Assembly (NCBI GenBank): GCA_026770025.1 | Contig: JAMXDE010000058.1 | Coordinates: 62,001-126,000 of the forward strand | Source: Craspedostauros australis | Lineage: Eukaryota > Bacillariophyta > Bacillariophyceae > Mastogloiales > Achnanthaceae | DNA length: 64,000 nt | Direction: 5' to 3' | Shown: piece after piece, positions 34,524 to 44,009 of the stretch | Numbering within the stretch: position 1 is the stretch's first letter | How the letters are laid out: every line of letters begins with the position of its first letter | Notes under the pieces: generated by a model | Told to the model about the DNA's origin: nothing | Database searches by the model: none | The model's input: the letters and a program-made list of their open reading frames with translations, nothing else | Made by a program: the position numbers and the translations under genes

Positions 34524-36286
34524 GGCCTTCTCCTGCACGAGCCGCTCGGTAGGTGGTACCGCGACGATGGGTCCTGGCGGTGGTGGAAGGATACCTACGG
34601 CCATGATATATTCGACACGGGGACACAGCCCCTACAGCGATATTCGCTTCGTCGAAACAGCAGAACCCGCAGGCAGCTCTACTCTTGGCGAGGGACAGCA
34701 GACAGTCTCCTAACAGGAGCCAAACGTGTCTCAGTGACTCTCACAGAAACCGGCATGATGTGGGACGGCTTCGTCGGATTGGCACAGCCGATCGATGAGC
34801 GCGAAGAACCCTACGACCCAGTGGAGAATCTGCAAGGCGAACTGAGTCTTGAGGAGGCCAAGTGCGCTGCACGGAGATCCCAGCTGCTCGTGGTGAGTGA
34901 CGGATCATTCAAAGATTCCAGAGGGACCGCGGCTTCTATTCTGTACGACGAGGCGACGACGGCAAGCATGACGTGCCAGACGTTCGTCCCGGGCCCGTCC
35001 GAAGCGCAAAGTGCTTACAGAAGCGAACTCGCGGGAATCTGGGCGTCACTTACCGTGATAGCCAGGAAGCGAGGTCTGGACGCCTCGTGTGCGATTACCA
35101 TTGCACTTGACGGCAAGCAGGCGATGTTGCAGGCCCAAGAGGATGGACTACGCCCGGGCCAACGCGACTGGGATGTCCTGACTGAGATTCGAGAGCTGCG
35201 GCACAGGATTCTGGCGATACTGCACTGGAAGTGGGTGAAAGGCCACCAGGATGACACTGGCAAGCAACTGACAACGCTGGAGAAACTCAACGTAGTAGTC
35301 GACAACCACGCCAAGCAGTTCTGGAGCCTGACAGAGAGCCGACGTCAGGTGAAAAGGTGGCACACGTCTACAAACAGATGGAGGTTACGTCTCCGCAACG
35401 CCGACTACTCGCATGTGGACGCGAAGGAGCTCCACGAGCTGCTGCAGTCTGCCGACGCAGCTACCTATTGGGCATCAAAGTTCCAGTGGGACAAAGATCA
35501 ACTGACGCAGGTGGACTGGTACACATACAAGAAGACGCGCGCGGCCAAGAAGAACAAAGAGGTGGCAAAGTTCGTCTCGAAGTGGTCATCAGGCTTCGTC
35601 GGAGTCAACAAGAAGCTGCACCAGGTTGGTCAGCGAGAGACGCCAAAGTGTCAGTTCTGCCAGCAGGACGAGACAACGATGCATGTGCTCCGCTGTAGCA
35701 AACACCAGGAAGCCTGGCAGACCTCTACGTCAGAACTTCTCGACCGCATGGTGCGGGTAGGCACATGTCCGCGACTGGTGCGAAATATGAGAGTGGGGCT
35801 GGTGAAATGGAGGCGAAAGCTCCAAGTGGACGGGCCACAAAGTTACATCGGTTGGTACCCCCTCCTGCTTGGTTTCATCCATAAGGATTGGGCCCGCCAG
35901 CAGACACAGTGGATGATGACGAACGAGTGCATATATCCAGACGCGAGAGCGTGGGCGCGAGAGATGGTGCGGTGGATCTGGAAAGTACCGTGGACGGTTT
36001 GGATTGCCAGAAACGAAAAAGTACATGACGCAGATCAGCATCCGACGATGAAGGACCTGCGCCGACAGGTGCAACGGATGCAACAGAGCGCGAGCAGCGA
36101 CATGACGGCATCGGAGCTTCATCTGCTCAGGGATGGCCGGAATATTGAGTATGATACCGAGCTGCAAATGCAGCAGCGGGTGCACTCTATGACGGCGGTA
36201 CAAGTGGCAGTGAAGGCCAGACGCAGGGCTCGATCTATGCAGGCAGAACGGCAGGCCATGGCAGCATGGCTGGGAATAGGATGAGT
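34524..36286 (+). pseudogene. Retrotransposon RNase H and zinc-knuckle region
   Basis: The same frame continues after the TGA at 34521 (WYRDDGSWRWWKD), showing that the two blocks were once one protein. The first Met is at 34755. RNase H: VVSDGSFKD (about 34888), YRSELAGIWASL (about 35020), TIALDGKQAM (about 35098) and a late KWVKGHQDD (about 35230) supply the acidic residues and the conserved His. Near 35650 a CQFCQQDETTMHVLRC motif fits the C-x2-C-x8-H-x4-C zinc knuckle common after RNase H in LINEs. The last codons end with TGA just before the 3' untranslated region. Confidence 0.85.
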
Positions 36287-36388
36287 GGCAACTTGATGGC
36301 TCGCTCAAAGCCTGGTCCTACAGGGCCGGCGGCGACGAGGGTAAAGCCTTGAGGCACATCTATGATGTAATCACTGAGTTATTATTAT

Positions 36389-36405
36389 TAGCAGAGTGAA
36401 CAGCC
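36389..36405 (+). repeat. Target-site duplication, right copy (17 bp)
   Basis: Identical to 31306-31322. It follows directly on the TTA tail. Confidence 0.92.
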
Positions 36406-37039
36406 ATTCTGCCTGTCGTGGCTCCGACGTTGGGACCTGCAGGGCGAGCTGGCAAAGGTGGGTGGGGATGGGCCATGGTGGCAGCTCTTGGAGTGTTTGG
36501 AAGTAAAATCCCATGCGCTGGGACATCACATCGCGCTCTCTTTCCTCGTGAAGCGCGTGGTTCCGACTAGACCGCTGTTGCAGCATCATGTGCCATAGCT
36601 CGTGGATCACCTCTGCCTGCCAGTGGATGGGCCGGCAGCGGTCTGGGGATGGAGGAGGGTTGGGGCTGTGCTTTGGGGAAATCTAGAGTGGGAACACATA
36701 CAAGGCATGTGCTACATATGACCTGTATGACAGAAACACGGAAACGGAACAGTAGGCAGTGATACCAACAAGCACGAACATGCATGTGGAAGCGTTGAGC
36801 ATTCATTTTTGTTTGCTGTGAATGGAAACAACAAGTGGAGAGGAAGGAACTTCCTGTTGTCATAGTCTTCCACCGAGGAAGGCTACTCAACAGCATAGAT
36901 TAGGCTAGACAGTATTGATGACGTCATTGTATGATTAATTTGATTATTTCAGTCCCTCCAAGATCCAACGCGAACGCGAACATTTGGGGAGAGCTCCCCA
37001 CTAGTTGTCACCACGACAGGTTCCAGGGGTGGCTTCATT

Positions 37040-37058
37040 TTACATGCGATATCTCCCT
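37040..37058 (-). repeat. Dispersed 19-bp repeat, copy 2 (inverted)
   Basis: Exact reverse complement of 30556-30574. The adjacent bases also resemble it (AATGAAG against TTTGATG). Confidence 0.85.
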
Positions 37059-38737
37059 TATGTATGACAGGTCGAGGAGGCAATGGAGTCTCGCCGTCAC
37101 AGTCGATTGTCAAGCGCTTCCTCATGCACAGCACAACGATCACACCAACACAAGCAAACAGGTCTCACCTAAACCAGCGAGAACTCAAGGCGCTTCCTCA
37201 CAGGGATGATGAAGATTCATCGATCTCTGTTTCGCAAGACTGCTGACAAAGCAGACACATCTTTCATGATGAAACTGCAGCAGAGCATGTATTATACAAT
37301 CTATTATACGCACGAGTATCATGCCACGCCATACGACTACCATCCGAGTTCACAAGGAACAGAACGGCACAGGTGAGATCTTCGAGCCCGCTTCCAAACC
37401 TGGGTGATGGTCCATCATAACCCGTCAGAGCCTACCTGTTCGGTAGGAATGTCTGTGTCTGCCCTGCCTGCCATACATACGTACAAGCGCGCTTCTTCTC
37501 ACAGAGATCACATGGAGAACCAGTCATCAACGTTGGGTGACGATGGAAGACTCAGCAAGGTGGGAGCACCCCCGCGAGTGCTCCGAAGACGTCTTTCCAC
37601 GGAGCCACGTTCAAGGGTTGAAGCAATAAAGATGTCACGTGTCCAAGTTGCAAGACGCTCGACAAGAGCAGGAGAGCCGCGCTGCGAGAAATGGATAGGA
37701 ATGAGTTGAAAGTGGTTGGGAGGAGAGCAACATGGCCACAGACCTGCCACCAAACCAGACATGCACGGCATCCAAAAAGGAAAAGAGTGTTCGGCTGCGC
37801 ACCCGTGGTCGGACATCTCACGAAGTCAAGAGGTCACGAGAGCCCCGCTCTCTCTCCCTCTATTTGGAGACACATGTCGTGGTTGGCATCCACCAACGAC
37901 AAGGCGTGTCTGGAGAAGTTGCGAAGCCCCGTACGATCTATCATCCTTGCACCGTGCGCTCTCCTCGCCCAAGGCGTGACAAAAGCGAAGCAATCACAAT
38001 CGCCATCAACAGCTGACGTTGGTTGATGATGGAGTTGGTTGCTGTATCCATTTGGCGGCAACGGTCACAGGTGGAAGAGTGAACCGCCATCAGCTTGAGC
38101 ACATCCCAAACGACGACCAATCACTGTGTTACTCCAGCAACAGTCGCGTAGAGCAATTCTCCCAGACACCTGCCTGCGAGGGTGGTGATCGATCGAGAAT
38201 GGGCTGGTACCATACTTCCGCAACTCGCCAGGCATGACGACCTGTGGGGCAGTGGGCAGGCATGTGTGGCACCATGGGCACGTCCCATACTCGTGCCAGA
38301 TGCAGTGCAGCGTGATCGAAATGGAATGTCACCATCTCTGCGTCCTGCAATCGCCAGACCATGCCAACAACATTTCCTCTGCCAATTCAGTCGATCGTCC
38401 ATGGTATAGTACCATACTACTATTACACTCTCTTTATCTGCCAATCCTCTGTCCTTGTTCGGTTGCTTCGCCTCATCTCATCTGACAGAGGACGATGATC
38501 CTTGTGTTGGTGACGAAGTATTTACTGCAGTACCCATTCTATCCATATCAGTCTAAATGGTCTGATGAAAGCATTCGTTTGAGTCGATGGTTTCGCGTCG
38601 TGGTTGATTCACGAATCCACGGAAAACGAAACCACCAAAACTGCGAAAAATGCACGCAAGCAGAGTGGTGCCACCACGACCAAGATGACAGGCAAGAAGA
38701 CGAGAACGGAAACAAGACAATCCACCAAGAAAACGAA

Positions 38738-38809
38738 CAAGTCGGTGAGCAAGAATCCAAGCAAGTTGGTGACCAAGAATCCAGACAAGTTGGTGAGCAA
38801 GAAAGCAGG
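38738..38809 (+). repeat. 24-bp tandem repeat, 3 units
   Basis: Units 38738-38761, 38762-38785 and 38786-38809 share CAAGTTGGTGAGCAAGAA and vary at the end. It lies about 140 bp upstream of the triple-MORN gene. Because the unit is a multiple of three, several frames are open, one giving a Lys-rich peptide (38604-38864); I do not take this as a gene. Confidence 0.9.
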
Positions 38810-38898
38810 GATCCTCGCGCCATCGTCATTCCCATTCCCATTCTCATATAATTCAATAGAATAGTACAATCGTTGAACTCTCATAGAACAACCACAAT

Positions 38899-38946
38899 AG
38901 CGTTAACAACAGCGTTAACAACAGCGTTAACAACAGCGTTGACAAC
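38899..38946 (+). repeat. 12-bp tandem repeat in the leader of the triple-MORN gene
   Basis: Four units of AGCGTTAACAAC (the last has GTTGAC) end 3 bp before the ATG at 38950. Confidence 0.97.
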
Positions 38947-38949
38947 AAC

Positions 38950-41900
38950 ATGGAAAGCAACGGAGAGAAGCTGCTGTACGTGTCGGACTCCCGCGTGTTC
39001 GACTCCAAGGGCAACCCTGGGGTGTACAGCGGGCACATCTTGCCAACAGCCGGCGGATTGCCCCATGGCGACAACGGCACGTTCTGCTACATCGGAGCTG
39101 TGACGCAGACGCCCATCGACACGTTCGTGGGCAGCTGGAACCGCGGGGAATGGCACGGCCATGGCAAGTGCCTCATGCGCAACGGGGATGTCTACGAGGG
39201 CATGCACGAGTTCGGCCAGAGGCAGGGAACGGGCAGGTACACCTGGAAGCTCAGCAAGAAGACTCAGTCCGGTGCTTCCGCAGCAGCAGCAGCAACGGCG
39301 GCGCTGTCATCAGAACCGAGGGTCTACGAAGGGGACTTCGTGCAGAACCAACGCCACGGCCAGGGACACTACCACTGGGGCAACCTGTCCTACTACAAGG
39401 GCAACTTCGTGCACGGCCAGAGGCAGGGCCACGGGGTCTACGTGCACCACGCGCAGAAGCTGGAGTACGTGGGAGAATGGGTCAAGGGCAAGTACCACGG
39501 CCAGGGCGTCCTCACCTACCCCTGCAGGCGCTGCGTGGGCCGCAATCTCACCACGGACAAGACGGAGTCCCTCCTGGCCACCTACAAGGGCTCCTGGGTC
39601 GCGGGCCAGCGCCATGGCTACGGCATCGAGACCATGGGCGATGGCAAGGTGCGCCATGATGGCATGTGGAACCATGACACTCCCATGATCGTCAGCCACA
39701 CCGGCTCCTCGCGTGCCTCCAGAACTATGGGCGGCAGCATCAGCGATGGCATTGGAGATATCAATGATGCTTCTTCTGCCTCTGCTGCCTCTGCTGTGGA
39801 CTCTCGCAGGAGCAGCACCGGTTCATTGGGTCGCACCTTGACTTCAAACTCAACGTCCACTGCAACCGCGGCCACGCAGGCAGGCCCACATGCAGGCACG
39901 GCAACAGGACAGACCCTAACGTCCAACTCATCCAGCCGTTCGGCAGCCAGCACCTCGCAGTCCCAATCGCACTCGCAGACAAATCAACGCGAAGCACCGG
40001 ACACGTCTGGCGAGGCAAACACAATCGTGGTCAACCAGGAAAGATGCAGGGACGCACGCGGCTTCTACGGACTCTACAAGGGCATCCTCTTTCGCGATCT
40101 GCCGCAGGGTGTGGGCACAATGAACTACACCGCCACGGACGACAGCAACAACAACAACAGCAGCAGTAACTATCACGATGATGTGGCCATGAATGAACCT
40201 TCCACTGCCAACAACCCCGTGGCCGAATACGAAGGATTCTGGGAGGACGGCAAGTACCACGGCTTCGGCAGGATGCAGATGAAGAACGGGGACAAGTACG
40301 TCGGAAACTTCGACAGCAACCAGCGTCATGGACCGGACGGGGAGTACTGGTACGCAGACGGCCGACACTACAAGGGGGACTGGTACAACGGCGTGCGACA
40401 TGGCAGCGGCCGCTTCCTCTACCCCGAAACGGGAGATCTATACCAGGGAGACTTCGTGCACGGCCAACGTCAGGGTCAAGGCAAGTTCACCTTCGGTCGC
40501 GACGGAACCTCCTACGACGGACAATGGTTCCAGGGTCAGTACCATGGTCAAGGCGCTCTCATCTCCGAAACGGGCGCCGTTTACACGGGAACCTTCGAGT
40601 ACGGCAAGTTCCATGGGGAAGGCCGTCACGTCGATTCCAACGGCGAAGTCATCTTCGACGGCGAATTCATCAACGGCATGCCGCTGCCGGAATACGAGAA
40701 GAAGCAGAAGGCGGAGCAGCAGAAGGGCATCTTCTCCAAGATGGCGGATGCCGTCCTGTCGCCGGGCAGCGCAACGCCGCGCAGGAAGCTCGATGCCGCC
40801 AAGCTCATGGGCAACTCCACCATGAAGGGCGGTCTGGCTGCCTTGACCTTGTCGGCGTCGGCCCAACGTTCCAAGCTCGGTCGCGATGATCTCAATCCGT
40901 CCAGGAACAGCATCACCTCGTCCTCCCTCCTCTCCGGTCTCATGGTGCCCAACATATTCGGTGGTGGCAGCAGCAACACCAACAGCAACGGCACCGCCAA
41001 AACTAACAGCAACAGCAAAACCAGCGCGGATGAAACCAAGCAGGATGATGATGACAACTGCAAGGCCGTCGTGGATCAGCTGGTGTGGGATGGCCAGAAC
41101 AACTCGGGCAGGTACACTGGCATCCTCCACATACCGACGCAGCGACCGCACGGCGTCGGACGCATGGTCTACAAGGACGGCAACCGCATCTACGAAGGAT
41201 TCTGGGCCAAGGGACACCGCCAAGGCCACGGCCGTTGCATGTTCGTCCACATGGGCGACTTCCACGAAGGCCAGTACCACATCAACCTTCGCCACGGTCC
41301 TGGCAAGTACATCTGGAAGGATGGCCGTCGCTTCGTCGGAGAGTACCGCCACGACGAGCGTCACGGACCGGGCAAGTTCTGGTACCCCAACGGCGACAAG
41401 TACGAAGGCATGTTCGAGCACGGCCAGCGATCCGGTCAGGGCGTCTTCACCTTCGGTCCCAGCTGCTCCTACCGCGGATCATGGGCCAACGGCGTCTACC
41501 ACGGACCCGGCACGCTGCAGTGGACGCAGACCACCAAGACGTCCGTCTCGGCACCCATGATGCGCTCCAAGCAGAAGGACGTCACCACCGTGCGCACCAC
41601 CAAGCACAAGTACGCCGGTGGATTTCACGCCGGCGCCTTCCATGGTCGTGGCGCCGAGTACGAGATCGTCACTGCTGGTGGCGGCGAAGAAGAGCGGCTC
41701 GTGCGCAAGGGTGTCTGGGAGAAGGGTGAGTACATGGGCGAGGTCAGCGATGATGAACATGATCATGAACACGCCGGCGGCGGTGACAGCGGTGCTGGTG
41801 AAGACGAACAAGGAGGCAGCGGCGTCAAAGTGTCTACAGCCAATACCGACTCCACCCAAACAGAAGCTGCGGTTGAACAAACCAACGAGCAACCGCTACT

Positions 41901-42303
41901 CACGCTCCCGGTGGCTCCGATCCTGGTGGAAGAACCCAGGAGCCCCACCAAGATGGAGGACGGTGAGTGGGAGAAGGTGGCGGCGGAACAGAACGGAACT
42001 GCAACCGACAATACGCCCGCCGCAGCCGAGTCATCTTCCGAGTCGGAGAAGCCAGCAGTGGAAAAGGCAGACAACGACAACAAGGAAGGCGATGACAGTG
42101 CGGAACCCACTCAGTCCAAGGATGATTCGCACATTCCGCTTGTCGACGCAAGTCAGAAGCCTTCCACGGTGAAGCGCGCCCTGTCCGCACCACCCGTGCC
42201 ACACCAGAACACCAAGACCCTTGCCAAGGAATGCAGCTCCGGCGAAGAGCAAACGTACGAGGCCGATCGGGATGCCTGGCGATCGACGTTGGACATGGAG
42301 TGA
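38950..42303 (+). CDS. Protein with three MORN-repeat arrays
   Basis: Single exon, 1117 residues, ATG at 38950 after a tandem-repeat leader. Array I (about 39060-39700) has six to seven repeats and closes with GDGKVRHDGMWNHDTPM. Array II (about 40066-40690) opens with GLYKGILFRDLPQGVGTMNY and contains YVGNFDSNQRHGPDGEYWY and following repeats. Array III (about 41068-41740) opens with GRYTGILHIPTQRPHGVGRM and closes with RLVRKGVWEKGEYMGE. The linkers are Ser/Asn-rich. A Lys-rich segment after array II (EYEKKQKAEQQKGIFSKM) could be helical, and the C-terminal ~180 residues are acidic and disordered. About 20 MORN units in one chain suggest a large membrane or cytoskeletal scaffold; no enzyme domain is present. 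Confidence 0.92.
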   Translation: MESNGEKLLYVSDSRVFDSKGNPGVYSGHILPTAGGLPHGDNGTFCYIGAVTQTPIDTFVGSWNRGEWHGHGKCLMRNGDVYEGMHEFGQRQGTGRYTWKLSKKTQSGASAAAAATAALSSEPRVYEGDFVQNQRHGQGHYHWGNLSYYKGNFVHGQRQGHGVYVHHAQKLEYVGEWVKGKYHGQGVLTYPCRRCVGRNLTTDKTESLLATYKGSWVAGQRHGYGIETMGDGKVRHDGMWNHDTPMIVSHTGSSRASRTMGGSISDGIGDINDASSASAASAVDSRRSSTGSLGRTLTSNSTSTATAATQAGPHAGTATGQTLTSNSSSRSAASTSQSQSHSQTNQREAPDTSGEANTIVVNQERCRDARGFYGLYKGILFRDLPQGVGTMNYTATDDSNNNNSSSNYHDDVAMNEPSTANNPVAEYEGFWEDGKYHGFGRMQMKNGDKYVGNFDSNQRHGPDGEYWYADGRHYKGDWYNGVRHGSGRFLYPETGDLYQGDFVHGQRQGQGKFTFGRDGTSYDGQWFQGQYHGQGALISETGAVYTGTFEYGKFHGEGRHVDSNGEVIFDGEFINGMPLPEYEKKQKAEQQKGIFSKMADAVLSPGSATPRRKLDAAKLMGNSTMKGGLAALTLSASAQRSKLGRDDLNPSRNSITSSSLLSGLMVPNIFGGGSSNTNSNGTAKTNSNSKTSADETKQDDDDNCKAVVDQLVWDGQNNSGRYTGILHIPTQRPHGVGRMVYKDGNRIYEGFWAKGHRQGHGRCMFVHMGDFHEGQYHINLRHGPGKYIWKDGRRFVGEYRHDERHGPGKFWYPNGDKYEGMFEHGQRSGQGVFTFGPSCSYRGSWANGVYHGPGTLQWTQTTKTSVSAPMMRSKQKDVTTVRTTKHKYAGGFHAGAFHGRGAEYEIVTAGGGEEERLVRKGVWEKGEYMGEVSDDEHDHEHAGGGDSGAGEDEQGGSGVKVSTANTDSTQTEAAVEQTNEQPLLTLPVAPILVEEPRSPTKMEDGEWEKVAAEQNGTATDNTPAAAESSSESEKPAVEKADNDNKEGDDSAEPTQSKDDSHIPLVDASQKPSTVKRALSAPPVPHQNTKTLAKECSSGEEQTYEADRDAWRSTLDME

Positions 42304-43117
42304 TGACAGTGTCCGAGGATTCACGAGTATGTATGGTATCGCATGGTATCGTAGGGCACGGTACGTAGAGCTGTTGATGTTAAAATTGATCGAACACAGA
42401 ACGCTGAGCACTGAATAGTTAATAGTTAAAGTTTGGAAGTATCATGTGTAATATAATAGGTCGTACTACGTAGTACATGCATGAGTGGTTGTCCTGTTTG
42501 CTCAGTCCTGTCGCTCTGACTGTGCTGTTGTGTTGCAGTGCGATGAATCATGCAACCAATCCAAGCTGTGCACGAGAGTCCACAGCTCTCTGGAGAGGGA
42601 CTGTTAGTCAGTTGTGGCGACTGGGGCGAGCTTCAGCGCGTACATATTCTATCATTGAGCTGACCGTTGAGCTGAAGAGACGTCCCGTGAATGTATAGTA
42701 GATACATGTGTATATGCACCACCAAGTGAATGGCTATGCTGCGTGTGTCCATGGAAATACTCGTACCCTGCGAGTATAATACGTTTCTTCCCATCCCATT
42801 CGCAATTACAAATCCAGCAATGGGCAGACCAACACTGCAGGGTTGAAGGGATAGGCTGCAAGCTGCCACGGAAAGCGTGGCGGAATCACCTGCGACTTCA
42901 TCGATTGACGTGTTGAGCCGGAGCCGTGCGTTTGCGACGGGCGATCGATCTGGCCGTGGAATTATGCGCGTGCCTGGATCACCATTGATCCAGATACACA
43001 CCACAAAGCATCGACTCATCCGGCGGAATGCAGCACAATCGCAGCGCTATCAGTGCGACAGCTGGAACCATGCTGCAGGCAGGATGATGCGGTTGGAGAT
43101 GACATATCAGAGTGGTG
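42304..43117. other. Convergent intergenic spacer
   Basis: This lies between the 3' ends of two MORN genes. It contains short repeats (TAATAGTTAATAGTTAA near 42414) and a 14-bp palindrome, GTACTACGTAGTAC, near 42465. No gene is supported. Confidence 0.5.
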
Positions 43118-43969
43118 TCACCGATTGCTGACATTGATCTGATGCTTGCCATCGGACTGGCGGACAGGGCTGCCTTGCTCCCAAAAGCCATCGTGACGCA
43201 CCGTGACGCCATCCGCGTCAATCTCCTTGCCTCGACCATGGATGGCGCCTTCCACCCAATTGCCAACGTACTGAACGCCGTCGCTCCACGTGAGACTGCC
43301 GTTGCCGTGCATGAGGCCGTGATCAAAGTCTCCATCGTAGACGCTGCCATCGGGGAAGGTGCAGTGGCCGGGTCCGTGGCGCTTGCCGTGCTTCCATTTT
43401 CCGCGGAAGACGGTGCCATCGGTGTAGATCATGGTGCCATGGCGCATCTCGCCTCGCACGTGATGGCCGATGAAGACGCGACCGTCCTTGAATTCGATAC
43501 GGTCGTTTGAGGTGACAGTCTGCGAAGTGGCGGATGCGGTGGAAGTGGATGAGGAGTTGGAGTTGGTGGACTTTGTGGCTGTGGTTGCGTTGGAAGTGGA
43601 AGCATTCTGCGGTTGCTTGGGGCCCTTGCGCTTGGAGGGCTTGCCGAGCGTCGCGTTGGCATCCGCCATGATGCAGGGGCTGGACATGGGCGACAGAGGG
43701 GCAGTGAGGGATGAGGTGGAGGCGGTCCCCTGTTCCCAAGACTCCGACGTGAGGCTGCTCTTGCTGTTGTTCATGCTGCTGGTGCCGTGCTTGTTGGACT
43801 TGCTGACATTGCTGGAAGACGGGGCAGAGAGCGAGGCTGTCTCTTCACCCATCAAAGCCACGTCCTTGAGGCTCTCCTGCATGACCATGAGGGAGAAGGA
43901 GACGGAGCCGCTGATGGAGGATGAAGTGGAGCACTCTGATGGACGTTTGCTTGGTTGGGACAGACGCAT
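43118..43969 (-). CDS. Small MORN-repeat protein
   Basis: Single exon, 283 residues, ATG at 43969. Residues 1-150 are Ser/Thr/Asn-rich and disordered with a basic KPSKRKGPK patch. Residues 150-270 hold about five MORN-type units: DGRVFIGHHVRGEMRHG, DGTVFRGKWKHGKRHGPG, DGSVYDGDFDHGLMHGNG and DGVQYVGNWVEGAIHGRG. They end in the cap KEIDADGVTVRHDGFWEQGSPV, which matches the caps of the larger MORN proteins in the window. It is convergent with the triple-MORN gene, with which it could form a duplicated pair. Confidence 0.9.
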   Translation of the reverse strand: MRLSQPSKRPSECSTSSSISGSVSFSLMVMQESLKDVALMGEETASLSAPSSSNVSKSNKHGTSSMNNSKSSLTSESWEQGTASTSSLTAPLSPMSSPCIMADANATLGKPSKRKGPKQPQNASTSNATTATKSTNSNSSSTSTASATSQTVTSNDRIEFKDGRVFIGHHVRGEMRHGTMIYTDGTVFRGKWKHGKRHGPGHCTFPDGSVYDGDFDHGLMHGNGSLTWSDGVQYVGNWVEGAIHGRGKEIDADGVTVRHDGFWEQGSPVRQSDGKHQINVSNR

Positions 43970-43984
43970 TTTGATCGATCTCTG

Positions 43985-44009
43985 CTTTACTTTACTTTGC
44001 TTTGCTTTG
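43985..44009 (-). repeat. 5-bp tandem repeat in the leader of the small MORN gene
   Basis: Five units on the plus strand: CTTTA x2 then CTTTG x3, starting 16 bp upstream of the minus-strand ATG. Confidence 0.9.

Larger units (their letters stand above)
31323..36388 (+). mobile_element. 5'-truncated non-LTR retrotransposon (LINE-like)
   Basis: About 5.07 kb bounded by 15-17-bp direct repeats. Order of domains: C-terminal part of an apurinic-type endonuclease, reverse transcriptase, RNase H, and a CCHC zinc knuckle. There are no terminal repeats, and the 3' end is a short TTA tract (TTATTATTATTA), as expected for LINE-type insertion. The 5' end starts inside the endonuclease, so the copy is 5'-truncated. 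The protein frame is broken by one frameshift near 32180-32205 and two in-frame TGA codons (32961, 34521), so it cannot encode a full polyprotein. The clean duplication implies insertion was not very ancient. Confidence 0.92.
31159..36682 (-). pseudogene. Minus-strand reading frame split by the retrotransposon
   Basis: If the retrotransposon and one copy of the target duplication are removed, the minus strand reads open from 36682 through the duplication (LFTLL) to a stop at 31159, giving 147 codons in one frame: 36682-36406, the 17-bp site, then 31305-31159. The frame begins right after a plausible acceptor (CCCACTCTAG), so this may be the last exon of a gene. The predicted peptide has an HELWHMMLQQRS-type helix but no recognised domain. 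With the insertion, the frame from upstream ends in IIITQ and a stop within the element's tail. Whether the frame was ever a gene is uncertain. Confidence 0.35.
36683..38949. other. Intergenic region upstream of the triple-MORN gene
   Basis: No supported gene. The minus strand has frames at 37508-37816 and 38129-38362 that could be exons of the gene hit by the retrotransposon, but no motif or splice chain proves it. It contains the second copy of the 19-bp repeat (37040-37058), a 24-bp tandem repeat (38738-38809) and the leader repeat of the next gene. Confidence 0.45.

Noticed and set aside
38604-38864. Lys-rich small protein (histone H1-like composition)
   Set aside because: The composition comes from a 24-bp tandem repeat, other frames are equally open, and it lies in the probable leader region of the next gene.
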